Positions 35,081 to 43,973 of a DNA stretch of 63,572 nucleotides are shown in pieces. Below the pieces are notes generated by a model. The model had not been told where the DNA came from. It worked only from the letters and a program-made list of their open reading frames with translations, and ran no database searches. Made by a program: the position numbers and the translations under genes. Positions within the stretch are counted from its first letter, which is position 1. The number at the start of each line of letters is the position of its first letter. Source of the DNA: Shinella sp. WSJ-2 (GTDB lineage: Bacteria > Pseudomonadota > Alphaproteobacteria > Rhizobiales > Rhizobiaceae); contig NZ_QWBU01000017.1 in NCBI RefSeq assembly GCF_003432075.1, forward strand, positions 1-63,572. The letters run 5' to 3'.

Positions 35081-36184
35081 ATGAAGGCCGCCGTTCTCTA
35101 CACGTTCAATGAAGACCTCGTCATCGAGGATGTGCCGATCGCCAATCCCGGCGACCGCGAGGTGCTGGTGCGCATCATCGCGACGGGCGTCTGCCACAGC
35201 GATCTCAGCGCCGCAAAGGGCAAGTCGCGCCCCAAGCTGCCCATTATCCTCGGCCATGAAGCGGCTGGCATTGTCGAGCGCACCGGTTCGGCGGTGTCGA
35301 AGGTGAAGAAGGGCGACCACGTCATTCTTTCCTGGGCGCCCAATTGCGGCGAATGCTTCTATTGCCACAAGCGGCTGCCGACCATGTGCGACACCTATGG
35401 TGATGCTGCGGGCGGCAACACGCTCTGGAAGGGCGCCCGCCGTCTCGGCAGCGCGCAGAAGCCGGTCAATCATTTCACCTGCGTTTCGAGCTTTGCAGAG
35501 CTTGCGGTTGTGCCGGAAGCGGGCTGCTCCAAGATCGAACACGACATTCCCTTCGAGGTCGCGGCTCTCGTCGGCTGCGCGGTGACGACGGGCTTCGGCG
35601 CCGTGGTGAACGACGCCCGCGTCGAGCCCGGCGAGATCGTCGGCGTCATCGGCGTCGGCGGCGTTGGTATCAACGCCATCCACGCGGCGTCCGTCGCTGG
35701 GGCGGAGGCGGTCGTCGCGATCGATATCAATCCGGAAAAGGAGGCGGTCGCGCGGTCCTTCGGTGCGACCCACTTCCTCAATTCCGCGACACAGGATGTC
35801 ACCGCGGAACTGAAGGCGCTCAGCCGAGGCCGGGGGCCCGACAGTATCATCGACTGCACCGGACGGCCTGCGGCGATCGCACTTGCCTATGACAGCGTTC
35901 GGCTCGGCGGTTCGGTGATTTCCGTCGGCATCGCCGCCAAGGGCGAGATGGTCTCCCTGCCAGCCTCGACCTTGCCCAATACTCAGAAGCGCATCATCGG
36001 CAGTAACTACGGTGGCGGGGTTCCGGAGCGTGATTTCGAACGCATCCTCGGGCTCTACCGTGCCGGCCGTTTCGACCTTGACCGCCAGGTCGGCGCGCGC
36101 GTGCCGCTGGAACAGATCAATGAAGCCTTCCGCTGGCTTGAGCAGGGCGTTCTTGCCCGCACGCTCGTGTGCTTCGACCGCTGA
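35081..36184 (+). CDS. Zinc-dependent alcohol dehydrogenase (class III-like)
   Basis: The 367-residue MDR-superfamily dehydrogenase has catalytic zinc ligands Cys38, His59 and Glu60 (LGHEAAG). The structural zinc is held by Cys89, Cys92, Cys95 and Cys103. The coenzyme loop is GVIGVGGVGINAIHAA near residue 190, with Asp of VVAIDI favouring NAD. It resembles class-III/benzyl-alcohol dehydrogenases. A gggga ribosome site precedes the ATG. With the ALDH 26 bases downstream it would convert an alcohol to a carboxylate. Confidence 0.92.
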   Translation: MKAAVLYTFNEDLVIEDVPIANPGDREVLVRIIATGVCHSDLSAAKGKSRPKLPIILGHEAAGIVERTGSAVSKVKKGDHVILSWAPNCGECFYCHKRLPTMCDTYGDAAGGNTLWKGARRLGSAQKPVNHFTCVSSFAELAVVPEAGCSKIEHDIPFEVAALVGCAVTTGFGAVVNDARVEPGEIVGVIGVGGVGINAIHAASVAGAEAVVAIDINPEKEAVARSFGATHFLNSATQDVTAELKALSRGRGPDSIIDCTGRPAAIALAYDSVRLGGSVISVGIAAKGEMVSLPASTLPNTQKRIIGSNYGGGVPERDFERILGLYRAGRFDLDRQVGARVPLEQINEAFRWLEQGVLARTLVCFDR

Positions 36185-36209
36185 CCGACGAAATCGAACG
36201 AGGCTGACC

Positions 36210-37643
36210 ATGTATCCCGATACCCAACTCTTCATTGCCGGCGAATGGACGAACGGCTCGGGCGGCGAAACGCTGCCCGTCCTCAACCCGGCGACTGGCG
36301 GCGAAGTCGGTCGCGTCGCGAAAGCAACGACCGCAGACATGGATCGCGCGCTTGCCTCTGCCGCCGAAGCCTTCGAACTGTGGCGCAAGACGACGGCGCG
36401 CGAGCGTGCAAAACTGCTGCACGCAGCCGCCGATAATCTGCGCGCCCGTATCGAGGATATCGCGCCCGTCCTGACCATGGAGCAGGGCAAGCCGCTTGCC
36501 GAAGCCCGCTCGGAACTGCGCAATGCCGATGACGTCATCCGCTGGTTCGCGGAGGAGGCCATCCGTTCCTACGGCCGCATCATCCCGGCGCGCAAGCCCG
36601 GCGTGCAGCAGATGGTCATGAAGGAGCCGATCGGTGTCGTCGCCGCGTTCACGCCGTGGAACTATCCGGTCGCCCAGGCGATCCGCAAGATTTGTGCGGC
36701 GCTTGCCGCCGGCTGCACCGTCATCCTGAAGGCCGCCGAGGAGGCACCGGCCTCCTGTGCGGCCATGGTGCGCGCCTTTGCCGATGCTGGTTTCCCCGAT
36801 GGCGCGATCAGCCTGCTCTACGGCACACCCTCGGAAATTTCCGAATATCTCATTCCGCATCCGGTGATCCGCAAAGTGTCCTTCACCGGCTCAACGCCGG
36901 TCGGCAAACATCTGACCGCGCTCGCCGGCGCCCACATGAAGCGGGTGACGATGGAGCTCGGTGGCCATGCGCCCTACATCGTCTGCGCCGACGCGGACCT
37001 TTCGTCCGCCGTTTCGATGCTGGCCGGCCACAAGTTCCACAATGCCGGTCAGGTCTGCATCGCGCCGACGCGTGTGCTGGTGGAAGAGCCCGTCTTCGAC
37101 AATGTCCTCGAAGACTTCGTCACTGCGGCGAAGGCCGTGAAAATAGGAGATGGCCTCTCCGACGGTATCGACATGGGGCCGATGGCGAATGCCCGCCGCC
37201 TCGACGCGATGGACCGGTTGATCGGCGATGCCATCGCCAAGGGCGGCCGCCTGTTGACCGGCGGCAACCGCATCGGCAATGCCGGCTTCTTCTTCGAGCC
37301 GACGGTGCTGGCCGATGTGCCACTGGACGCCGCGATCATGAACGAGGAGCCGTTCGGGCCTGTCGCGGTCGTCAACCGTTTCGCGGGGGTGGATGCGGCC
37401 ATTGCCGAGGCGAACCGTCTGCCGTTCGGCTTGGCCGCCTATGCCTTCACGCGGTCCCAGAAACACGCGCAGCGTTTCGCCGAAGATATCGAAACGGGCA
37501 TGCTTTCGATCAACGATTACGGCCTTGCCTATGCAGAGGTTCCCTTCAACGGCGTGAAGGATTCCGGTTACGGCTCCGAGGGTGGTCCGGAGGCGCTGGA
37601 GACGTTCCAGACGATCAAGTTCGTTTCACAGACGAATTTGTGA
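36210..37643 (+). CDS. NAD(P)-dependent aldehyde dehydrogenase
   Basis: The 477-residue ALDH has Asn151 (PWNYP), FTGSTPVG, general base Glu249 (MELGGHAP) and nucleophile Cys283 (AGQVCIAP). It belongs to the GabD/AldA-like group (NEEPFGPVAVVNRF, GVKDSGYGSEGG). The start at 36210 is preceded by a short gagg; the frame is open further upstream only because it overlaps the ADH gene. The product presumably oxidises the aldehyde made by the upstream ADH. An AT-rich inverted repeat follows the stop at once. Confidence 0.92.
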   Translation: MYPDTQLFIAGEWTNGSGGETLPVLNPATGGEVGRVAKATTADMDRALASAAEAFELWRKTTARERAKLLHAAADNLRARIEDIAPVLTMEQGKPLAEARSELRNADDVIRWFAEEAIRSYGRIIPARKPGVQQMVMKEPIGVVAAFTPWNYPVAQAIRKICAALAAGCTVILKAAEEAPASCAAMVRAFADAGFPDGAISLLYGTPSEISEYLIPHPVIRKVSFTGSTPVGKHLTALAGAHMKRVTMELGGHAPYIVCADADLSSAVSMLAGHKFHNAGQVCIAPTRVLVEEPVFDNVLEDFVTAAKAVKIGDGLSDGIDMGPMANARRLDAMDRLIGDAIAKGGRLLTGGNRIGNAGFFFEPTVLADVPLDAAIMNEEPFGPVAVVNRFAGVDAAIAEANRLPFGLAAYAFTRSQKHAQRFAEDIETGMLSINDYGLAYAEVPFNGVKDSGYGSEGGPEALETFQTIKFVSQTNL

Positions 37644-37651
37644 AAATCACC

Positions 37652-37681
37652 AAAATGAAATCTTGACTTCATTTTTTCATT
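37652..37681 (+). promoter_or_regulatory. AT-rich inverted repeat upstream of ADC2
   Basis: aaaatgaa (37652-37659) and ttcatttt (37668-37675) are perfect arms around an 8-base spacer containing ttgac. The word tcattttttcatt at 37669-37681 is identical to one upstream of ADC1 (31459-31447, minus strand). It may be an operator or a weak terminator of the ALDH gene. Confidence 0.45.
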
Positions 37682-37730
37682 AGTGTGAACTTCATACCGA
37701 AGTGAACACACAGGAAAGACCCTCTCTGCC

Positions 37731-38426
37731 ATGTCCCAGAACGCCTATGCCCTTCCGCAGCGCGCCCCCCTCTATCAGGCGCCGCCGTTCGATTACAAAG
37801 CCTTCAGCAAGGTCAGCGTGTTCTGCCGCGTTGATGAGGCGGCGATCCGCGCGGCTTTGCCTGAGCAATTCGACGTCCGGGGCGACGTGATCGAATTCTT
37901 CATCATGGACGTGCCGGCCGGCGGCGCGCTCGGGTCCTATGCGGAAGGCGGCATCGTTGTGCCGATGAGCTATCAGGGGCGCCCGGGCGGTCACGTGCTG
38001 TACGAGATCGTCACCAATGACGACTCCATGGCGGTCGGCCGCGAGGTCTGGGGCTATCCGAAGAAGATGGGCGACGTGGAGTGGAAGGCGAGCGATACGG
38101 CAATCACGGCCAAGCTCTCGCGCCGCGGCACCTCGCTGATCGAGATCGACTTCAAGGCTGATGGCCCTGCCTTCGAGAAGCCGGCTCTGCACCCGCGTTT
38201 CCAGACCCGTATCATTCCGTCGCCGGAAAGTGCGGACGTCGAAACGCAGATCATCGAGAACTCGCTGGGTCACTCCGAAACGCTCCGCCACGCCCTCGGC
38301 ACGGCCGAGATCAAGATCGGCGGCAGCGCCAGCGATCCGTTCTCCGATTTCCAGATCCGCGAGATCGTCGGCGCGGAAATGATCGTCGCCAACTTCGTCC
38401 TCGGCTTCGGCAAGATCGTCGGCTGA
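37731..38426 (+). CDS. Acetoacetate decarboxylase-family protein (ADC2)
   Basis: The 231-residue paralogue of ADC1 has the Schiff-base lysine pair Lys111-Lys112 in GREVWGYPKKMGDVEW. Family blocks IEFFIMDVPAGGALGSYAEGG and VVPMSYQGRPGGHVLYEIV are also present. It is shorter than ADC1 and differs around the substrate pocket, so the two may act on successive intermediates. The ribosome site caggaa precedes the ATG. It is followed by an SDR and the Liv-type importer in the same direction. Confidence 0.85.
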   Translation: MSQNAYALPQRAPLYQAPPFDYKAFSKVSVFCRVDEAAIRAALPEQFDVRGDVIEFFIMDVPAGGALGSYAEGGIVVPMSYQGRPGGHVLYEIVTNDDSMAVGREVWGYPKKMGDVEWKASDTAITAKLSRRGTSLIEIDFKADGPAFEKPALHPRFQTRIIPSPESADVETQIIENSLGHSETLRHALGTAEIKIGGSASDPFSDFQIREIVGAEMIVANFVLGFGKIVG

Positions 38427-38452
38427 AACGGGCTTAACAGGGAACCGTACAC

Positions 38453-39241
38453 ATGATGTGTGCAAAAGCGCCCGAAAAGATGTTCAGACTCGATCAAAAG
38501 CGGGTCTTCATTACCGGTGGCGGTGGAGGTATCGGCCGCGCTGCGGCGCTGATGTTCGCTGCTTTCGGGGCGCATGTAGTGGTTCTCGACCGGGATCGGG
38601 CAGCGGCGGAAGCCGTTTGCCGGGAGGTGCGGGAGGCTGGCGGTGTTGCGACGTCCTGCGCCCTCGACGTCACCGACGAGGCCGACGTCCTGGCTGTCTT
38701 CGCTGCGGCGGAGCAGGAGGCCGGCGGTCTCGACATCCTCGTCAACAATGCGGGCATCTCGATCCGCAGGCCGTCGACGGAGCTTGCGATCGAAGACTGG
38801 AACAGCGTCGTCTCGGTCAACCTGACGGGCATGTTCCTTTGCTCACGGACGGCCGCCCGCTCCTGGATCGCCCGCGGCATTCCCGGCGTGGTGATCAACA
38901 CGGCTTCGATCATGAGCTATTCCGGCGGCGGCCTGCATCCGAACGTCTCCTACCAATCGACCAAGGCCGGCGTGGTGAACCTCACCCGGACGCTGGCCGT
39001 CGAATGGGCTGATCACGACATTCGCGTCAACGCGGTAGCGCCGACCTGGGTCCGGACGCCGCTGATCGATCATCTGATGGCCGACGGAGCGCAGATGGAC
39101 AAGATCCGCAGCCTGACGCCGCTGAAGCGCCTGGCAGAACCTGAGGAAGTTGCCTCTGCCATGATCTTCCTGGCCGGACCGGCCTCGGCAATGACCACCG
39201 GCCACGTGCTGGCGGTGGACGGTGGTTATCTCGCGAAATGA
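38453..39241 (+). CDS. Short-chain dehydrogenase/reductase
   Basis: The 262-residue classical SDR has cofactor motif ITGGGGGIGRAA near residue 20, NNAGISIRRPS, catalytic Ser in NTASIMSYSG and YQSTKAG with the catalytic Tyr-Lys, ending TGHVLAVDGGYLAK. Asp-Arg after the second strand (VLDRDR) favours NAD. Several ATGs cluster at the start (38453, 38456, 38480); the first has aggg upstream. It belongs to the catabolic island and ends 134 bases before the binding protein of the importer. Confidence 0.9.
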   Translation: MMCAKAPEKMFRLDQKRVFITGGGGGIGRAAALMFAAFGAHVVVLDRDRAAAEAVCREVREAGGVATSCALDVTDEADVLAVFAAAEQEAGGLDILVNNAGISIRRPSTELAIEDWNSVVSVNLTGMFLCSRTAARSWIARGIPGVVINTASIMSYSGGGLHPNVSYQSTKAGVVNLTRTLAVEWADHDIRVNAVAPTWVRTPLIDHLMADGAQMDKIRSLTPLKRLAEPEEVASAMIFLAGPASAMTTGHVLAVDGGYLAK

Positions 39242-39315
39242 GGAGGGTGAAGGGAAACTTCAGGTAGTCGCGCGCCTGGTCACTGTCGTGAAGAATGTAT
39301 CGCATAATTTCATGC

Positions 39316-39350
39316 ATTCGTTGCCCGGACGGGAGTTCCGTGCAACGAAT
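39316..39350 (+). promoter_or_regulatory. Leader hairpin upstream of the Liv-type binding protein
   Basis: attcgttgc (39316-39324) pairs perfectly with gcaacgaat (39342-39350). Inside, cgga (39326-39329) pairs with tccg (39337-39340), separated by one mismatch. It lies in the probable 5' leader, 25 bases before the ATG and next to the aatttcatgcat word at 39306. It may stabilise the mRNA or act as an operator. Confidence 0.5.
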
Positions 39351-39375
39351 CTCAACGAGCAAAAGGGGAACCAAA

Positions 39376-40494
39376 ATGAACAGAACCCATATACTTCTTT
39401 CTGCCGCCGCACTCCTCTTCGCCTCCGGCGCCATGCCGGTGTTGGCGGACGACATCGTGCTGGGGGGCAGCGCGCCGATGTCCGGCGCACAGGCCGAGTT
39501 CGGCCAGTCGCAGATCGATGGTGCCCAGCTCTATTTCGACCAGCTCAACGAGAAGGGCGGCATAAAGGGCAACAAGGTGGTTTTCCGCCCGCTCGATGAT
39601 CGCGCCGATCCGCGCCAGGGCACGCTCGTTGCCCAGCAGTTCTGCGACGACAGCGCCGTCATCGGCGTCATTGGGCACATGAACAGCGGCGTCACAATGC
39701 CGGCCCTCGATATCTACTCGGAATGCGGCATGCCGCAGGTCGTCCCCGCGACCAACCCTGAACTGATGCGCATGGGCTTCAAGACCGTTGTGCGCCCCGT
39801 CGCCAACGACTTCGTGCAGGGCGCTTTGCCGGCGAAATATGTGACGGAGAAGCTCGGCCTGAAGAATGCCGTGCTCGTGCACGACAAGACCGTCTTCGGC
39901 CAGGGCATCTCCGGCGTGTTCAAGGACAATTTCGAAGCCGGCGGCGGCAAGGTCTCCGGTACCTACGGCACAAACCCCGAGGACGTCGACTTTTCGGCGC
40001 TGATCGCTTCGATCAAGCTGGAAAACCCTGACGTCGTCTATATGGGCGCCGGCATGCCGCAGCTTGCTCTGTTCCTCAAGCAGATGCGCGAGCAGGGCCT
40101 TAAAGCGCAGTTCATCGGCCCGGATATCGGCTTTACCGTCGATTTCATCACGCAGGTCGGTGCGGCTTCCGCTGAAGGCGCGCTCATGACTTTCCAGCTT
40201 CCGCCCTACGATTCCTCGGCGGAACTGAAGGATTTTTCCGATCGCCACCAGGCCCGCTTCGGCCGCGCACCCGGTCCCTATGCCTCGCTTGGTTTTGCCA
40301 ATGCGCAGGTGATGGCCGCCGCCGTTGAAAAGGCTGAAAGCCTGGACCGTGCAGGCGTTCTCGCGCAGTTGCATGGCGTCACGGTCAACACGCTGCTTGG
40401 CCCGGTCGCCTTCGACGAGAATGGTGAAAACACGACTGCGCCGATGTACCTCTACGTCGTCAAGGACGGAAAATTCGAGCTGATCAAGCAGTAA
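39376..40494 (+). CDS. Branched-chain-amino-acid-type periplasmic binding protein
   Basis: The 372-residue Peripla_BP_6 (LivJ/LivK-like) receptor has a 24-residue signal peptide ending PVLA. The mature protein begins DDIVLGGSAPMSGAQAEFGQ, with GGIKGNKVVFRPLDDRADP and GVIGHMNSGVTMPALDIY following. Ligands of this family in rhizobia include amino acids, aromatic acids, amides and urea. Here the catabolic surroundings suggest the pathway substrate. A strong aaagggga ribosome site precedes the ATG. A GC hairpin separates it from livH. Confidence 0.9.
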   Translation: MNRTHILLSAAALLFASGAMPVLADDIVLGGSAPMSGAQAEFGQSQIDGAQLYFDQLNEKGGIKGNKVVFRPLDDRADPRQGTLVAQQFCDDSAVIGVIGHMNSGVTMPALDIYSECGMPQVVPATNPELMRMGFKTVVRPVANDFVQGALPAKYVTEKLGLKNAVLVHDKTVFGQGISGVFKDNFEAGGGKVSGTYGTNPEDVDFSALIASIKLENPDVVYMGAGMPQLALFLKQMREQGLKAQFIGPDIGFTVDFITQVGAASAEGALMTFQLPPYDSSAELKDFSDRHQARFGRAPGPYASLGFANAQVMAAAVEKAESLDRAGVLAQLHGVTVNTLLGPVAFDENGENTTAPMYLYVVKDGKFELIKQ

Positions 40495-40516
40495 TCAGCC
40501 GAACGTTTGTTCAACG

Positions 40517-40541
40517 GGGCCGGCGCAGTCCGTGCCGGCCC
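40517..40541 (+). terminator. GC-rich hairpin between binding protein and livH
   Basis: gggccggc (40517-40524) and gccggccc (40534-40541) pair perfectly, with extra pairing inside the loop and no T-run. Such a structure after a binding-protein gene usually lets the receptor be made in excess over the permeases. Confidence 0.6.
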
Positions 40542-40562
40542 GTCGTCATAGAGGCGATCCCC

Positions 40563-41513
40563 TTGTTCGATTACTTTCTACAACAGCTGATCTTCGCGCT
40601 CGCCATCGGTGCTATCTACGGATTGATTGCCCTCGGTTACACGATGGTCTACGGCGTGATGCGCCTGATCAACTTCGCCCATGGCGAGTTCTTCATGCTT
40701 GGCCCGTATATCTATACGTTCCTGTTCAGCGGGCTCGTCGGTCTCGGAGGCCTAGCCCCGGTGCTGGACTCCGCCATCGCCATCGTCGCGAGCTTCGTCA
40801 TCGTCGGTCTGCTTGGCGTGGCAATCGAGCGCTTCGCCTATCGGCCGTTGCGCGCCTATGGCCGCCTTGCTCCGATGTTGAGCGCGCTCGGCATGTCCAT
40901 CGTGCTGCAAAGCGCGGTCCGTGTGACGGTGGGGCCGCAGCCGGTCCATTTCCCGGCCATCGTGCCGAGCACGCCGATCGACGCACTTGGCGGCATGGTC
41001 ACGACGGTACAGCTCGGCATCCTCATTGCGGCTGTCTTGCTGATGGTGGGCTTGACGCTCTTCGTCAACGGCACGCGGCTCGGCATCTGGATCCGCGCGG
41101 CGTCCGAGAGCTGGACAACGTCGAGCCTGCTCGGTATCCGCGTCAACCGCGCCGTTAGCCTCGTCTTCTTCATCGGCCCAGGGCTCGGTGCGATGGCCGG
41201 TATCATGTATGCGTCCTACTACGGCATCATGCAGCCGACCATGGGCTCCGTCATCGGCCTGAAAGCCTTCACGGCTGCTATTCTTGGCGGCATCGGGTCC
41301 ATTCCGGGCGCCATGCTCGGTGGTTTCCTGCTCGGTGCGATCGAAGTCTTCGGCACGGCTTTCCTGCCGATCCTCTCCTTCGGCTATATCGGCACGGAAT
41401 ATCGTGATGTCTTTGCCTTCGCCGTTCTCATCCTCGTTCTTCTGTTCAAGCCCGCCGGCCTGCTCGGCGAGACCGTCTCGGAAGAAACGACCGTCGCAAA
41501 GAAGGATTACTGA
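40563..41513 (+). CDS. Liv-type ABC permease (LivH family)
   Basis: The 316-residue permease is of the LivH branch of BPD_transp_2. It has about eight hydrophobic segments and the motif GLIALGYTMVYGVMRLINFAHGEFFMLG near residue 20, plus FTAAILGGIGSIPGAMLGG near 240. It starts with TTG at 40563 behind gagg. It forms the channel with the LivM protein encoded three bases downstream. Substrate follows the binding protein and is unknown. Confidence 0.92.
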   Translation: MFDYFLQQLIFALAIGAIYGLIALGYTMVYGVMRLINFAHGEFFMLGPYIYTFLFSGLVGLGGLAPVLDSAIAIVASFVIVGLLGVAIERFAYRPLRAYGRLAPMLSALGMSIVLQSAVRVTVGPQPVHFPAIVPSTPIDALGGMVTTVQLGILIAAVLLMVGLTLFVNGTRLGIWIRAASESWTTSSLLGIRVNRAVSLVFFIGPGLGAMAGIMYASYYGIMQPTMGSVIGLKAFTAAILGGIGSIPGAMLGGFLLGAIEVFGTAFLPILSFGYIGTEYRDVFAFAVLILVLLFKPAGLLGETVSEETTVAKKDY

Positions 41514-41516
41514 CCC

Positions 41517-42512
41517 ATGGGGAATTCGGTGATCGCCCGGCGGCTCGGCCTGCTTGCGGTTCTCGCGCTCTGCGTGGTTCTGCTTGCGCTGGTGCCGTAT
41601 TTTCCGTCCTACTATGTCCGCGTCGTGGACAGTATTCTGATCTATATCATCCTCGCTGTCGGCTTGAATCTCGTGGTCGGTTATGCGGGTCTGCTCGATC
41701 TCGGCTTTATCGCGTTCTACGCGGTGGGCGCCTATGCCTATGCCATGCTTGCCAGCGGGCAATTCGACATCCACCTGCCGTTCATCGTCGTCCTGTTCAT
41801 CGGTGCCGCGGCCGGCGCCATAGCAGGGATTCTCCTCGGTTTTCCGGTGCTGAAGCTGCGCGGCGACTATCTCGCAATCGTCACGCTCTCCTTCGGCGAG
41901 ATCATTCGCATCGCCATCAACAATGCCGATGATCTGACCAACGGTCCGCAGGGCATTGCCGGCCTCGACAGGGCGAGCCTCTTCGGGCTGCCCTTGACCA
42001 CGCCGGTGCATTTCTACTGGTTGCTGCTTGTGCTGGCCATCATCGTCTGCGCCGGCGTCTATTACATGGAACGCTCGATCCTCGGCAAAGCTTGGCGGGC
42101 GCTGCGCGAGGACCAGGATGTGGTGCGGGGTCTCGGTATCAACACGACGACGCTTAAGCTGCTGGCCTTCGCGCTCAGTGCGGCGATCGGCGGGGCAGGC
42201 GGGGTGATCTTCGGCGCGTTCCAGCGCTTCGTCAGCCCGGAGAGCTTCACCTTTCAGGAATCGCTGCTCGTCGTGCTGATCATCATCATCGGCGGGGTGG
42301 GCAATATCGTCGGCGTCATCGCCGGGGCGGTCGTGCTCGTGGTTCTACCGGAAATCCTGCATTTCGCCGCGCAATACCGCCTGCTGATCTACGGCGTCGT
42401 GCTCGTGACCGTCATCGTTCTTCGCCCCGGCGGCTTGGTTTCACCCCGCTTCAACCTCGGCTTCATCATTCGAAAGGTCCGGACCCTATGGCTCTCGCCC
42501 TCGAAAACGTAA
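41517..42512 (+). CDS. Liv-type ABC permease (LivM family)
   Basis: The 331-residue LivM-like membrane protein has the motif AVGLNLVVGYAGLLDLGFIAFYAVGAY near residue 50, LKLRGDYLAIVTLSFGEIIRI and the loop VIIIGGVGNIVGVIAGA. It pairs with LivH as a heterodimeric channel. It overlaps the start of the livG gene by 25 bases. The C-terminal RPGGLVSPRFN closes the conserved domain. Confidence 0.92.
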   Translation: MGNSVIARRLGLLAVLALCVVLLALVPYFPSYYVRVVDSILIYIILAVGLNLVVGYAGLLDLGFIAFYAVGAYAYAMLASGQFDIHLPFIVVLFIGAAAGAIAGILLGFPVLKLRGDYLAIVTLSFGEIIRIAINNADDLTNGPQGIAGLDRASLFGLPLTTPVHFYWLLLVLAIIVCAGVYYMERSILGKAWRALREDQDVVRGLGINTTTLKLLAFALSAAIGGAGGVIFGAFQRFVSPESFTFQESLLVVLIIIIGGVGNIVGVIAGAVVLVVLPEILHFAAQYRLLIYGVVLVTVIVLRPGGLVSPRFNLGFIIRKVRTLWLSPSKT

Positions 42513-43312
42513 GCAAGCATTTCGGCTCGCTCGTTGCGATCCGCAACCTGTCGCTGTCCTTCGACGTCGGGTCGATCTACTCGATCATCGGGCCAAACGG
42601 TGCCGGCAAGTCGACAGTCGTCAATATGATCGCCGGCTCTTACGCGGTGACATCGGGCACGATCCGGCTCGGCGAGACGGCGCTCAATCGGCTGCCCAAG
42701 CATCGCATCGCCCAACTCGGCGTGTCGCGTACCTACCAGAACCTCCGTCTTTTCGATGGCATGACGGTTCTGGAGAACCTGGAGGTCTGCTTCTTCCCGC
42801 AGTCGTGGCTGACCTTCTTGACGGGCGCGAAACGGCTGAGCAAGGCCGAACGGCTCGAAATCTGCCACGCCTGCCTCGCTGAATTTCATCTGTCGGATGT
42901 GGCGGATGTTCTGGCAGGTGACCTGCCTTACGGCCGGCAGAAGATCCTCGAACTGGCGCGCGCTTTCGTCACGCAAGCGCCGATCGTGCTGCTCGACGAG
43001 CCGGCCGCCGGTCTCAACCATACCGAAACAAAAGACATGGCGGCGATGATTGCCGGCCTGAAACGTGAAGACCGCGCGATCATCCTCGTCGAACACGACA
43101 TGGACATGGTGATGTCCATTTCCGACCGGATCGACGTCTTGAACTATGGCGAGCTGCTTTGCTCCGGCACGCCGGATCTGGTTCGCACGAACGAAAGAGT
43201 GCAGGAGGCCTATCTTGGAACCACGGAAGAACTCGACGACATCCGCAAGCTTGCTCAAAGTCGCCGGGCTCAAGGCGGGCTACGGGCGAACGCAGGTATT
43301 GTTCGGCATTGA
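42488..43312 (+). CDS. Liv-type ABC ATPase (LivG family)
   Basis: The 274-residue ATPase has Walker A GPNGAGKSTVVNM near residue 36, the signature region LPYGRQKILELARAF and Walker B IVLLDEPAAGLN, with the H-loop VEHDMD. LivG proteins normally end at EAYLG. This one continues for about 34 more residues (from TTEELDDIRK), read through the beginning of the next gene. The 98-base overlap with livF is much longer than usual. The extension may be functionless or may ensure coupling. Confidence 0.9.
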   Translation: MALALENVSKHFGSLVAIRNLSLSFDVGSIYSIIGPNGAGKSTVVNMIAGSYAVTSGTIRLGETALNRLPKHRIAQLGVSRTYQNLRLFDGMTVLENLEVCFFPQSWLTFLTGAKRLSKAERLEICHACLAEFHLSDVADVLAGDLPYGRQKILELARAFVTQAPIVLLDEPAAGLNHTETKDMAAMIAGLKREDRAIILVEHDMDMVMSISDRIDVLNYGELLCSGTPDLVRTNERVQEAYLGTTEELDDIRKLAQSRRAQGGLRANAGIVRH

Positions 43313-43952
43313 TCTGGAAGTCCGTGCCGGTGAGATCGTCACGATCATCGGCGCGAACGGCGCGGGCAAGACATCGACGTTACGCTCGATTTCCGGCCTG
43401 ACGCAGGTCTATTCCGGTGAGATCGAATTCAAGGGCAGACCGATCAAGGGACTGCCGCCGGAAGAGATCACCCGCCTTGGTCTCGCCCATTGCCCCGAGG
43501 GTCGCCAGATTCTTCAGCGGCTGACGGTCGAGGAGAACCTGCTGGCCGGCTACATCCCCGGTCGCGGGCGCAGCTTCGATGAGATCCGGACCCAGGTCTA
43601 CGACATGTTCCCGATCCTCAAGGAGAGGCGGCATTCGCTGGCGAGCCGTATGAGTGGCGGCCAGCAGCAGATGCTGGCGATCGGCCGCTCGCTGATGGCA
43701 ACGCCCGAGCTTTTGATGCTGGACGAGCCTTCGCTCGGTCTGGCGCCGAAAATCATCAACCAGATTTTCGAGATCATCATCACGCTGTCGAAATCCGGCA
43801 TCAGCCTCATCGTCGTCGAGCAGAATGCGGCGGTGGCACTGGAAATCGCCGATTATGCCTATGTGATCGACGCCGGCCGCTGCTCGGTGGAGGGGGGCGC
43901 AAACAACGTGCTCAACGATCCCGATCTCAAAGCCGCCTATCTCGGCGCCTGA
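43215..43952 (+). CDS. Liv-type ABC ATPase (LivF family)
   Basis: The 245-residue second ATPase has Walker A GANGAGKTSTLRSISG, signature MSGGQQQMLAIGRSL and Walker B LLMLDEPSLGLAP. The TTG at 43215 is selected because a perfect aggagg lies six bases upstream inside livG; the frame continues further upstream without family similarity. With LivG it forms the asymmetric ATPase of the importer. An SDR gene follows after 21 bases, so enzyme and importer share a transcript. Confidence 0.88.
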   Translation: MEPRKNSTTSASLLKVAGLKAGYGRTQVLFGIDLEVRAGEIVTIIGANGAGKTSTLRSISGLTQVYSGEIEFKGRPIKGLPPEEITRLGLAHCPEGRQILQRLTVEENLLAGYIPGRGRSFDEIRTQVYDMFPILKERRHSLASRMSGGQQQMLAIGRSLMATPELLMLDEPSLGLAPKIINQIFEIIITLSKSGISLIVVEQNAAVALEIADYAYVIDAGRCSVEGGANNVLNDPDLKAAYLGA

Positions 43953-43973
43953 CTGGCGATATATGGAGGAAAC

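Noticed and set aside
33478-36562. Two antisense open frames of over 500 codons opposite the ligase, ADH and ALDH genes
   Set aside because: They mirror real genes in a GC-rich genome, lack known domains and ribosome sites, and the sense strand has clear catalytic motifs.
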